Counted from the first letter of the stretch, positions 34,339 through 46,012 are shown. The stretch: DNA of 64,000 nucleotides from Spirodela intermedia (GCA_902729315.2 LR746280.1:3034501-3098500); one strand, 5' to 3'. A program made the numbers and translations. The notes: a model not told the origin generated them from the sequence alone.

Positions 34339-36107
34339 TGATAAGTCTTCATTATCATGAGTTAATAATTAGTAAATAATATAGTTTTAGCCTTAACTCA
34401 TGATAAATAGACTTATATTTGTGTTAAAGCATGAAAAGTGGTTCTCAGTTGATTAACGTGAATTTTTGGGTAATTATGTGATTTTATACGATTTTTACAG
34501 TCTTAGTTTTGAGATAAATGAAGAACAAGAAATAAAAATAAAAATATTGCAAAATGGGGGGATCCGCCGGCCAGCCGGGCCCGCAAGCGGGTCGGAAGCG
34601 CAGTCGGGGAGTAGCCGCGAGCAGGGGCTCGAGCGGCTTGGTTAGATCGATAGGGGCACGTGTGCGCCACTCCCCTTCCACGTCACCGGTGTCAGCCGGC
34701 TGTGGGGCAAGGAGTGGTCGTACACGCGAGAGGATTTTGCCTAGAAAGCTAACTTTACTATATATTTGCCCAAATAATCCGCGCACAACCGATGTGGGAC
34801 TAAACCCGCGTCACACCTTGTTCAGGGGCGGGCGACCGCCGCGGGTTCGAATCCTCCCAGAGTCAAAATTCATATATTTTTAACTGATTATCGCGACTTT
34901 CCTGCAGATCGCCGGTGAAGGATTAAGCAACCGGAATCGCTGGATCATCGGCGAAAATCTCGTCAACGCGATTCGCGGAGCATTGCTACTAAAATTTCTG
35001 AACGATTCGCGATAAAAGGATCGCAATCCATCGAGTAAATCATCTCCGATTGATCGACGAACAAGCCGTCGTCGGGAAGAGGACGATCCGCCGGGAGACC
35101 AGTCGCCACCTCCTGAGAGCGTACCAGATGCGATGAAGAGCCTCCTCTTGCTGCGCGGACCTGAGGATGAAGCTCCCTAACACGCGCCTCACCTCCATCC
35201 AGCCCCTCTCCGTCGGGTGACAGCCGCCGGAGAGCCGCAAAGTCGCCGTTTTTCCGCTCCGCCGGGTGACAGCCGCCGGAGACGATTCGACGACCCACTT
35301 CATTGGTCTCTAGACTTCGCGAGAAGATCTAGAGATTGCCCACGTCGTCTTTGTCCAAGGAGAGCCTTCGAGGCCGTGGACACTGCACGACGACCCTCCC
35401 GAACGCTCAGGATTCCGGTGCATCGCCGACGCGTCGCCGTCGCGACGCCGGAACTCTGTTTTCCTGCTTTATCTAGAGATTGCCCACGTCGTCTTTGTCC
35501 AAGGAGAGCCTTCGAGGCCGTGGACACTGCACGACGATCCTCCCGAACGCTCAGGATTCCGGTGCATCGCCGACGCATCGCCGTCGCGACGCCGGAACTC
35601 TGTTTTCCTGCTTTCAATTTAATTTACGCTTCATTTAGTGATACTTTGTTGATTTTAATTTACCAAACTATACTTCGTTCAATTACGATTCTTCCGGCTT
35701 TTACAGATCTTAATTTGATTAATTGAGTCGTCTGTAATCGCCTACGTAAGAATCGCCGGGCGGAACTCTGTTTCCGCCTGATTCGCGTTCGCCGGGCGCT
35801 GACGTCATCTTGACGTCCGCACCCTTATTTCCTTTTTTTTGTGAATTTTAAATATATTTCCTTTTTATTTCCTAGTATAAAATTCGTAAGAAAATCGTAC
35901 TCATTGAGAAAAATTCTGAATAATTACCAGATATTATATTACATCCCTGTGATCGACCTGGAAAATTACCACTATTTTTGAGATTTTTATTGAATTATAA
36001 TTGATATATTTATTTTGAAATACTTCTAAATATCCGAAAATTCGTATTTTCTAGTTTTATAAATTTTAAATTTGCGTGATTTAACATACAACGACTGAGT
36101 CACGTCA
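34339..36107 (+). mobile_element. Solo LTR with perfect 5-bp target duplication
   Basis: It runs from TGATAAGTCTTCATTATC to CTGAGTCACGTCA (1769 bp). GGCAT precedes it at 34334-34338 and follows at 36108-36112. It keeps far more CpG than any other copy (for example around 34565-34640 and 35350-35460), so it is the least decayed and probably youngest copy. A TATA-like TATATAT lies near 34763. It is longer than its relatives because of a 144-bp internal tandem duplication. A solo LTR arises by LTR-LTR recombination after full-element insertion (established). Confidence 0.93.
35327..35614 (+). repeat. 144-bp tandem duplication inside the solo LTR
   Basis: ATCTAGAGATTGCCCACG starts at 35327 and again at 35471. 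Both copies end before the CTGCTTT that closes each unit, and they differ at only a few positions. No other LTR here has it. Because 144 is a multiple of three, it makes long open frames on both strands, which I do not read as genes. Confidence 0.92.
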
Positions 36108-36583
36108 GGCATCATATGAGTATCTCCTTTTAATAAATATAGGATAGTTTAGAGGTATTAAAATTATTAAAACCATCAGAGAGGCTGTGAGTATTGTTTG
36201 TCCTACATCGATTATATGCTGAGTTTTGAGATAGATATATAGTAATACGAGATTTGATAATCAATGTATCCCTTTCTCACATGTCTACGACCACTCTTTG
36301 TCCCCTACTAGTTCATCCTTAGCCACTTGAGCCCTAGCTCATGGCTCTACTCTACTGTGTTTCCCCCTTTTTTCTATCTTTTTATTTTATTTTATTTTTC
36401 TTTATTTATCTCAAAAATAAGATTATAAAAATTATATAAATTCACATAATTAGCTAAAAATTCACATTAACCAATTAAAAATCACTTTTCATAATTTAAC
36501 ACAAATATAAGTCTATTTATCATGAGTTAAGGCTAAAATTATATTATTAATTAATTATTATTCATGATAATGAAGACTTATCA

Positions 36584-36984
36584 ACCCCCTTCTTCAAACA
36601 CACTTTTTCTTGAACTAATTGCAATAGATATAATTTCTATTAGTTTAATAGATTTTCCATAGGACTAAGAAAAAATATATAAATAGGAGATATATATGTT
36701 TCACTTACGTTCAGAAAAAAATATTTATTTAGTAAACTATTTAAGCACAAAGGTCAACTAAGTTGTATTTCTTTTATAATGGATGTGTTAAAGCTAGATT
36801 TATGTGTTTTAAGTAGTTTTATTATTTGATTTTATTTTGTTAACTTGCAGAGTAAATATAGGATATATTTTTAATTTTAAAAGTTTAAAGTTGAAATCTA
36901 TAGCATCATTTTTTACTATTAAAGTCAAAAGAATAAAATATAAAAAAAATCTTCCACTTGGTAGCAAGCTGGCACTTGAAAGTT
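36584..36984. other. No recognised feature
   Basis: AT-rich sequence to the right of the minus-strand LTR end. It starts with ACCCCCTT, which on the minus strand would be a polypurine tract next to the LTR, so it may be the 3' tail of an old element; the rest has no match to the other internal regions. Confidence 0.35.
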
Positions 36985-37330
36985 GATCCAAAGGGTGGAT
37001 AGTAGTTGAGCGGGTAAACCCAAATTGGGGGAGCCACGAGCTAGGCTCAAGTGGCAAAGGCCTTGCTCTACGCACATGTGTGTCACTCTCCTTCCACATC
37101 CTAGTGGCCAACAAGTCGTGAGGCAAGGAACACTTGTACACTTGTGTGCATGAGGGAAAAACCAGCTTATTGCCTTCTCCCAAGATGGTCCTAGGCATTC
37201 TTTTATTTCGGGAGAAGGGATCTCTATTGAGAGAGAGAAGCTTTAGTTTATATTCGACACATGCATTCGATATATTTTTGATGTGGGACTAAATGTTTTT
37301 GTCTATTTCAGCACAGCCATCTAGAGTGCA
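36985..37330 (+). repeat. Distant relative of the LTR family
   Basis: The order GGGGGAGCCACGAGCTAG, CACTCTCCTTCCACATCC, GGCCAACAAGTCGTGAGGCA and TGATGTGGGACTAAA parallels the CpG-rich centre of the dominant LTR. Spacing and bases differ too much for it to be the same subfamily. Ends were not found. Confidence 0.5.
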
Positions 37331-38455
37331 GTGTGATTTAGTAATACATAGAGAGTCATGTCATCAGATTATCTTGTTCTTGTGACTAGTGAACTACCAT
37401 GATATCAGATGTGGTGTGTGACTTTAAAGGATGATCCAACAGCTATGGAGGTGCCACAGTACCAAGAACTTAAGTTCTCGATCGGTAATGGTTCACGGTG
37501 AGTTGATCATGCACCACTTAGTGTGCCACGTACCAAGCTCATCTAATCTAGCAGCTCCCCAAGCATCACGATACTGAAAACTTAAGTCTTCACATGTAAC
37601 ACTATTAGGGATATAAAGACAATAATCAATTATTATCTGGTAAAATAGATATTATCAATTATCTTTAAAATCCCAATGGTAGTTGCGAATACGGCAATTC
37701 GTTCTTTCCTTCTTTTGCACAATTGATGTCTCTAGTGATCAACAAGCTTCTTCCTTCCTTCTCAGACTGCACTCAAGGCCTTTGATGAGTGGTCAGCTCT
37801 TCCTTTCTCCCCCCAAACGATGGTGATAGTGTGGTTGACTCCTCTTTCAGTGGATCTCTCCGACAAGCAGCGCAGCACTTCTAGACGATACTTCTATGAC
37901 TTTTGACATGGTGTGGCACATTCGGACAGAACCAAGCCACCACACCGGTGCCTCTAGTTGCCCAAGAGGTAGACTAAACTTGGGCAACGATTTATTTCCT
38001 ATTTTAAGCATTTACTTACATGCTTTGTTCATTTATTTAGATTTTATAGCAAGTTCTTTCCATTTCATGCACGTTTCAATTGAAATGAGTAGAACTAATT
38101 CAAAACTTGATGAATGATCTTCATTCTTCTTTTAAATCCTCTGAAACTTGTCTGAGATCAAGTTAAAATAGTTTTCAACTTATTTTCTATTGATTTTTGT
38201 AGTCAAATCTTGACATATTCATGTTCTCGGTGTTCTGCAAATAATGAGTATTTTTCTATTTTTGAATGTCAAATCACTGAGATTAAAGACTAATTAATGA
38301 GCATTCAACGATTAAAATAAGCTGGAGACATTCACGACTAATCTCATGTCATGTGTGTGAATCCTCAAGCACACCTTCATTTGAGAAGATGGCCTGACTG
38401 TATTTCTCTCTTTCTTCATTTTTGTCTTATTTCTCTCTCTCCCTCTCTCGTGAGA
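37331..38455. other. No recognised feature
   Basis: Ordinary-looking sequence without an assignable frame. It ends in a CT-rich run (38400-38455) next to the insertion site of the complete element. Confidence 0.4.
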
Positions 38456-38460
38456 CCTCT

Positions 38461-40091
38461 TGATAAGTCTTCATTATCATGAGTTAATAATTAGTAAAGA
38501 ATATAGTTTTAGCCTTAAATCATGATAAATAGACTTATATTTGTGTTAAAGTGTGAAAAGTAATTTTCAGTTGATTAATGTGAATTTTTAGGTAATTATG
38601 TGATTTTATACGATGTTTACAATCTTACTTTTAAGATAAATAAAGAACAGGAAATAAAAATAAAAATATTACAAATTAAGGGGACCCATCGGCCAGTTGA
38701 GCCCGCAAGCAGGTCGGAAGCACAGTTGGGGAGTAGCCGCGAGTAAGGGCTCAAGTGGCCTAAATCGATGGGGGCATGTGTGCACCACTCCCCTTCCACG
38801 TCACCGGTGGCCAACCGACTGTGGGGCAAAGAGTGGTCATACACGTGCGAGAAAAGAACTTTACTTAGAAATCTAACATTATTATATATTCACCCGAAAT
38901 ATCATCGCACAACCGATGTGGGATTAAACCTGCATCAATCACCTTCCCTAGAAAGGGCGGGCAACCAACACGGGTTTGAATCCTCTTAGAGTCAAAAGTT
39001 ATATATTTTTATTTGATTATCACGACTTTCCTACAGATCACCGGTGAAGGATTAAGCAACGAGAATCACTAGATCATCGGCGAAAATCTCGTCAATATAA
39101 TTCGTAGAGCATTGCTACTAAAACTGTGGAACGATTTGTGATAAAAGGATCACAAATCCATTGAGTAAATCATCTTCGATTGATCGACGAACAAGCTGTC
39201 GTCGAGAAGAGGACAATCCGTCGGGAGACGAGTCGCCACCTCCTAAGAGCATACCAGATGCAATGAAGAGCCTCCTCTTGCTGCACGAACCTGAGGATGA
39301 AGCTCCCTAACATGCGCCCCATCTCCATTCAGCTCCTCTCTATCGGGTGACAGCTACCAGAGAGCCGTAAAGTCGCCGTATTTCTGCTCCGCCGGGTGAC
39401 AGCCACTAGAGATGATTCGACAACCCATTTCATTAATCTCTAGACTTCGCAAAGAGATCTAGAGATTGCCCACGTTATCTTTGTCCAAGGAGAGCCTTCG
39501 AGGCTATAGACACTGCACGACGATCCTCCCAAACGCTCAAGATTTCAGTGCATCACCGACGCATCGCCGTCGCGATGCCAGAACTCTATTTTTTTGCTTT
39601 CAACTTACTTTACGCTTCATTTAGTGATACTTTGTGTGATTTTAATTTACCAAAATATACTTCATTTAATTACAATTCTTCTGACTTTTATAGATCTTAA
39701 TTTGATTAATTAAATCATCTGTAATCATTTACGTAAGAATCGTAGGGCGGAACTCTGTTTCTGCCCGATTTGCATTCGTCAAGTGCTGACATCATCCTGA
39801 TGTGCACACCCTTATTTCCTTTTTTTGTGAATTTTAAATATATTTCCTTGTCATTTCCTAGTATTAAATTCCTAGAAAATCATATTTATTGAGAAAAATT
39901 ATGAATAATTACCAAATATTATATTACATCCCTATAATTGACCTGGAAAATTACTGCTATTTTTGAAAGTTTTATTGAATTATAATCAATATATTTTTCA
40001 GAAATACTTCTAAATATCCAAAGAATCATATTTTCTAGGTTTATAAATTTTAGATTTGCGTGATTTAATATACAACGACTGAGTCATGTCA
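38461..40091 (+). repeat. 5' LTR of the complete element
   Basis: 1631 bp from TGATAAGTCTTCATTATC to CTGAGTCATGTCA. It differs from the 3' LTR at many positions, mostly transitions, so the insertion is old. Confidence 0.93.
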
Positions 40092-40095
40092 AATT

Positions 40096-40113
40096 TGGTG
40101 TCGTTGTTGGGGA
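40096..40113 (+). promoter_or_regulatory. Primer-binding site, tRNA-Asp type, decayed
   Basis: TGGTGTCGTTGTTGGGGA begins five bases after the LTR. The plant tRNA-Asp 3' end predicts TGGCGCCGTTGCCGGGGA; 14 of 18 bases match, and all four differences are C to T. A tRNA-Asp primer is usual for the Athila branch (family knowledge). Confidence 0.85.
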
Positions 40114-40389
40114 TGTACTGCATAATATTTAGTATTTTTCTATTTTTCTCTTAGAGTACACAAAAAACTTTAACTCTTGTTTAATTTTGTTTTTGCTGAT
40201 TTTTTTAGAAAAAGGAAATGAAAAGAAGCAAGGCAAGGACTGGAGCATCTTGAAGGAGGGTAATAATTACTAAACTTTTTTCTCAAATTATTGATTTTTA
40301 TGCATGGTAGAAGATCTTTACATCTAAGGCTAGAAAATCCTTTCATTATTTCATTCAAAAATAAAAATCTAAAAGAAAAATTAATTTTG

Positions 40390-42421
40390 ATGGATCCTAA
40401 AGGAAGTACAAGTCAAACTGAGAACAATCCTATGACCATGAAAAATCATTATATCCTTGATTTATTTCAAAGAGCATCTAATATTAGAATCCTATTAGCA
40501 CCCATTGTTAAATTCGAAATAAATTCAATTTTTTTTCAAATGTTCCGTAATTTTCATGGATTACCTTTAGAGGAACCTCATTAGCGCTTAGAAAAATTTC
40601 ATATGGTCTGTGATTTAGTTAATCTCTCTCAAGTTACACTGGAAATTATTAAGATGAAATTATTTCTTCATACACTTAGGGACAAAGCTAGTCATTGGCT
40701 ATCCACATTAGATAGAGAAATAACTAACTAGAAAGATATAGAACAGGCCTTTCTTCAAAAATTTTATCCCCTAAGAAAAACTCAAAATATGAGAAAATAT
40801 ATATGAAATTTTTTTCAAAGACCAAGAAAAACTTTACATGAGACATGGGAAACATTCAATCTCTCTCTCTCCTTCTCTCATGAGACATGGGAAACATTCA
40901 TTACTTAGAAAGTGTCCTCATCATGCTATACTTAAGTGGCAGCTCAATATAATTTTTTATGATGGATTATTAGAACAACATAGAAATATGGTTGATTCTA
41001 TATGTAGAGGAACTTTTATAGAGAAAACTCTTGATGAGATTTATAGTCTTTATGAGAATTTAAGTGAAAATTCTAGAGATCAAGCCTCTTTTGAATTATA
41101 TGACAAAGATAAGAAGAGAGGAATTTATAAATTGCATCATGATAATGAATCTAAATTAAGAAATGAGGTTAATCAGATTAATCAAAGATTAGAAAAACTT
41201 TATTTACTTATTGACAATATTAGAAAGCCTCTTAACCCTTAATTTAATTCAAATAGTATAGGTTCTATGTATGGTGAAAATAATTATTTTGAATTTCAAT
41301 ATTATCATAGACAAGAACAAGTGCAGGTACCTCACAATTTTAGTAAAAATAAAAAATATTTTTCTAATTCTTATAATCCTAATTAGGGGAATAATTTTTC
41401 GTAGAGAAACCCAAATAATATTCAAAATCCAGAAGTACTTAGATTCAATTCAAATTTTGAATTTCGTCCAAAATAGGAACACATATTTTAGAAAAATCAG
41501 CCCTCTCAAATCTAACCTGATGCTATGGAAATGATCTAGCAAAGGAGCCAAATGATGTAACAAACTATGAATCAAATGAGGCTGCACCAGAAACAAATTA
41601 TAGAGGCTCTTGGGGATAAGAGAGAAGAGGGACAGCTACCTAGTCAACTCATAAAAAATTCAAGAAACTATCCAACAATAAGATTTCAGCAAGAAGAGTC
41701 TAGCTGAATAAATTTAAAAAAAAACCCACGAAATGAAAATGTTAGGACAATGAATATATTGAGTGAGAATATTTTACCTAATCTATATTTCTAATTATTA
41801 GAAGAAATTGATAATCCATTAGAAGTAAATGAAAATATTAAGGCCAAAAATGTAGTAGCAGAAAATTTGAATAAAATAATTTATTGCTCACAATTGATGA
41901 ATGAATATAGTGAAGATGATGAGGAGAAAGAGCCCTTAGATGAAGAAACAACAGCTGATCATGGAAAAATCATCCAAATTTTAGTAGAAGAGAGTAAGGA
42001 TAGAAATGAAGAAAAACATATTTCAGGTGAGGAAAAATCAGTTGATTTGGGAGATGTAGGAGACGAAACTAATAAATCTAATCATAATTTTGCAGCCATA
42101 GATGTTGATAGTGAGGATGATGATGTATATCATATACTGAAATTAAAAGATAGTTCTTGGGAAGATGAAGAATTTGATGAGTTAAAAAATGAAAAGCTAG
42201 AAAAAGAGTTGATTCAACTAATGGGGAGAAACAAAAATAATAGATATGAATATAGAGATAATTTTGGAGGAGAAAATTTAAATTTTATTGAATTCATTAG
42301 ATTTGAGATTAAAGAAGACAATCCTTTCATCCTTCAAAACAACAGCCCATTAGAATTATTTCTAAGCTTGAAATATTTCACTCCTTGCAAATTGAACAAA
42401 TATGTATGGAAGATAAAATGA
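40390..42421 (+). pseudogene. gag-like region with acidic C-terminal part
   Basis: It starts near ATG 40390 (MDPKGSTSQ). The retrotransposon gag domain follows, with IILEIIKMKLF-like wording around 40640-40680, SHWLSTLDREIT, and FLQKFYPLRKTQNM, then LLRKCPHHAILKW and DEIYSLYENLSENSRDQA near 40905-41080. A Met/Gln-rich part follows near 41545-41600. The open stretch 41867-42421 is strongly acidic (EDDEEKEPLDEE, DSEDDDVYHILKLK). Stops break it at several places. A 38-bp duplication near 40841-40900 repeats CATGAGACATGGGAAACATT around a CT tract. No protease active-site motif was seen. Confidence 0.8.
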
Positions 42422-44385
42422 AGTAAGGGAAGACTGCAGATAAAAGAACACATTAAGAAATGGGTGAGTGGAAGAATTATAGATATCAATTTAGATAAAA
42501 AATTCTACATTGAGTAAGAGCTAATTTGAAAATTATATGACCTGATCCCATTTTATGGTCTATTAATAGAAAGTATTTATTAATAAATGAAAGCCTTACA
42601 AAACAAGATAGAAATAAGGAAAGATTCTTTTCAAAATGGAAATATTATTTTTGGGAAAATTTTGTTAATTTCCATTTTTTTTTGGCTGAAAGTATGTTAA
42701 GGTATATATATGAAGTATATAAATTTATGCTAAATCTGAATAATAATATCATGAAACTTACCTTGGGATACAAATATATTTTGATGGCCATAGATCATCT
42801 TATATGATCTAAGAACTGTCCAACTAGAGACATTAAATGCAGCGCTGCATGGGAGTCAACCCATAGTTTTTATTTCATTCTGTTTGATTTTTTCTCTATT
42901 TTTCATAAAATTTTACAGTACTTGTTTATGTATTTGTTTTTTTTGAAAAAGTGTAGGAGTGTAAGATGAAGTAGAAAATTAAAAATGAGGTTGAGGTGAT
43001 GTCTTTCTAAGCTTTACCATTTACGAAAATATTTTTAATGTTTAACTTTGCACATATGCATGCTTCAGTTGAAAATTATATTATCTGCATATTCTATTTC
43101 GATTTTTCTATGTCATTGAGAACAATGTCATTTTTAAGTTGGGGGGTGAAGTATTCATTATTAATTTATGTTGTAGGACGATTAAGAACATGTGTTTGGA
43201 TTTTATTCAACTTAGAACAACAACTAAAAAAATAAAAATAAAATAAAATTCGAAAAAACTGCAACATCTATTTTCTGGTTTTCTATTAGGAACAACAAAC
43301 TGTCAAAAACAATAGATAAAAAAACAGCCCAAAATTAATTCTAGAGATCCTTTTCTCACATTTCAATCCCCTAGACATATATTACTAAAATTCGAAATTA
43401 CAGCTATAAAGAGGATAGTTTTGATTTATTTTTGACAAATTTATTGTGGTAAAAATAGAACTGAAAATAGAAAATAGAACTATTAGAACTATCTAATTTA
43501 TAGATTTCTTACATCATATTGTATGTATGAAAAATTAAATCAATTAGATTGATTGATACCAAAAGATACTAGGAAGATTTTTATTGAGTCAAAAGAATGA
43601 TCTAATAGCATGAAATATTGAAATACTCCTTGGATACATGATAGATAATATGGATTTAATTTTACAGATTTTCACTTCATGATCTTGATGGATAGTATTT
43701 ACTTGATATGAAAATTTGATTGATCATTTGAGTTTAATGGAGATTTTTGCACCTTGATCTATAGGACTTGTGAGGAGAAATTACTTATTTCAAAAAAAAA
43801 AAAGAGAGAGTAATGTGAAAAATTTAGAAACAAAGAGTACACATAGAGAGTGTGAGACATCATTCTCATTGTCAAAAATCGTGTATAGAAAAACACTTGC
43901 TGCAAAATAAGTGGATAAAGTGAAAGCCTTGAAAATGAAGAGAACACATGGAGGGTGTGAGACATTATTCTTATTGTCAAAATTTGTCTACATGAAAAGC
44001 TACTTATCCACTATATATATATATATATATAAAAGAAGAAAGAAATATAGTGCAAACTTCAAAAATCAAGTCATAGAAAAAGGGAAATGTAGGATCAATA
44101 TTATTCTTAGATGAGTATTGATAATTGGAACATCTTATAAATACATCTATGAGTGAAGAAGTGATAAAGATGTGAATAGAAAAAGTGAAGTCTAAATTGT
44201 TATTCCAAGGAGTGTTTAAACATTTAAGTGCTTGACATCATTCTTAAATACTTGATATAAGAATCTAAAGTGTCTAAAGGTGCATCATTTCTAATTGTAT
44301 TTTTTTTTCTGTATTGAAATATGATTTTTGAGATTTGTAAAATTTTATTTTCGTAATTCTATTCCTAAGGGACTAGTAATGATTT
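42422..44385 (+). other. 3' internal region of the complete element, no pol
   Basis: AT-rich, without coding motifs. Near 42846 the stem-like GCTGCATGGGAGTCAACCCA occurs, which I recall as a common post-coding motif in plant Gypsy elements. Two consecutive copies of a roughly 105-bp block (GTGTGAGACAT..TTCT.ATTGTC) start near 43851 and 43956. Confidence 0.6.
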
Positions 44386-44398
44386 AAGTTGGGGGGTG
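44386..44398 (+). promoter_or_regulatory. Polypurine tract
   Basis: AAGTTGGGGGGTG lies directly before the 3' LTR (TGATAAG). The minus-strand element has the same tract at 59490-59502, which supports its role as plus-strand primer. Confidence 0.8.
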
Positions 44399-46012
44399 TG
44401 ATAAGTTTTCATTATCATGAGTTAATAATTAATAAATAATATAGTTTTAGCCTTAACTCATGATAAATAGACTTATATTTGTGTTAAAGTGTGAAAAGTG
44501 ATTTTCAGTTGATTAACATGAATTTTTAGGTAATTATGTGATTTTATATGATGTTTATAGTCTTACTTTTGAGATAAATGAAGAACAAGAAATACAAATA
44601 AAAATATTATAAAATGGGGGGACCCACCAGCCAGCTGGGCCCACAAGCGGGTCGGAAGTGCAGTCAGGGAGTAGCTGCGAGCAAAGGCTTGAGCGGCTTG
44701 AACTGATGGGGGCACGTGTGCAACACTCCCCTTCCACGTCACTAGTGGCCAGCCGGCTGCAGGGCAAGAAGTGGTCTTACACACGAGAGAAGAGACTTGC
44801 TTAGAAATGTAACATTAGTATATATTTGCCCGAAAAATCAGCGCACAACCAATGTGGGACTAAACCCACATCAGTCACCTTCCCCAAAAAGGGTGGGCAA
44901 CTAGTGTAGGTTCGAATCTTCCTAGAGTCAAAAGTTATATATTTTTATCTAATTATCACGACTTTCCTATAGATCCCTAATGAAGGATTAAGCAACGAGA
45001 ATCGCTAGATTATTGGCAAAAATCTCATCAATGCGATTCGCAGAGCATTACTACTAAAATTGTTGAACGATTTGTGATAAAAGGATCGCGAATCCATCGA
45101 GTAAATCATCTCCGATTGATCGACGAACAAGCCGTCGTCGAGAAGAGGATGATCTGTCAGGAGACGAGTTGCCACCTCTTGAGAGTGTACCAGATGCGAT
45201 GAAGAGCCTCCTCTTGTTGTGCAGATTTAAGGATGAAGCTCCCTGACATGCGCCCCACCTCCATTCAGCTCCTCTTTGTCAGGTGACAGCCACTAGAGAG
45301 CCGTAAAGTTACCGTTTTTCTACTCCGCCGGGTGACAGCCACCAGAGATGATTCGACAACCCATTTCATTAATCTCTAGACTTCGCAAAAAGATCTAGAG
45401 ATTGCCCACGTTGTCTTTGTCCAAGGAGAGCCTTCAAGGCCATGGACACTACACAACGATCCTCCTAAATGCTTAGGATTTCGATGCATCACCGACGCAT
45501 AACTGTCGCGACAGCGGAACTCTATTTTTCTACTTTTAACTTACTTTATGCTTCATTTAGTGATACTTTGTATGATTTTAATTTACTAAAATATACTTTA
45601 TTCAATTGCAATTCTTTTGGCTTTTACAAATCTTAATTTGATTAATTAAATCATTTCTAATCACCAAACGAAACTCTATTTCTGCTCGATTTGCGTTCGT
45701 CGAGTGCTGACATCATCTTGACATCTGCACCCTTATTTCCTTTTTTTGTGAATTTTAAATATATTTTCTTGTCATTTCTTAGTATAAAATTCATAGAAAA
45801 TCATATTCATTGAGAAAAATTAGGAATAATTACCAAATATTATATTACATCTTGTGATTGACTTGGAAAATTACTACTATTTTTGGAAGTTTTATTGAAT
45901 TATAATTGATATATTTGTTCAAAAATACTTCTAAATATCCAAAAAATTATATTTTCTAGTTTTATAAATTTTAGATTTGCGTGATTTAATATACAACGAC
46001 TAAGTCACGTCA
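44399..46012 (+). repeat. 3' LTR of the complete element
   Basis: 1614 bp from TGATAAGTTTTCATTATC to CTAAGTCACGTCA, followed by the target duplication CCTCT. Confidence 0.93.

Larger units (their letters stand above)
34263..36583 (-). repeat. Older minus-strand LTR fragment, split by a solo LTR
   Basis: The parts 34263-34338 and 36108-36583 join at the target duplication GGCAT to give a diverged minus-strand LTR portion. The right end is GAAGACTTATCA at 36583. It shares the subfamily block near GAGTATCTCC with 7720 and 49990. Confidence 0.75.
38461..46012 (+). mobile_element. Complete LTR-to-LTR element with gag but no pol (Athila-like, non-autonomous)
   Basis: 5' LTR 38461-40091, primer site 40096-40113, gag region 40390-42421, non-coding 3' internal region to 44385, polypurine tract 44386-44398, 3' LTR 44399-46012. 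The 5-bp target duplication CCTCT lies at 38456-38460 and 46013-46017. Total length is about 7.55 kb, of which 4.3 kb is internal. No RT, RNase H or integrase motif appears in any frame of the internal region. Gag has internal stops (for example after LEEPH near 40582), so it would not make a protein today. Such elements can move only with proteins supplied by a relative (established for non-autonomous LTR elements); whether this one ever did by that route is inference. Confidence 0.92.

Noticed and set aside
34484-34883. Frames of 70-129 codons (GDVEGEW / SPSTSPV words) recurring at 2101, 38617, 44555, 46850, 52689 and 54481
   Set aside because: These are LTR sequence read in sense or antisense; they recur because the LTR recurs.
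35217-35726. 169-codon Arg/Ser-rich open frame (and its 105-codon antisense partner)
   Set aside because: It lies wholly inside the solo LTR and owes its length to the 144-bp in-frame duplication; no homologous frame of this length exists in other copies.
42422-44385. Possible hidden pol or env-like gene in the complete element
   Set aside because: No RT, RNase H, integrase or membrane-protein motif found in any frame; only short AT-rich frames.
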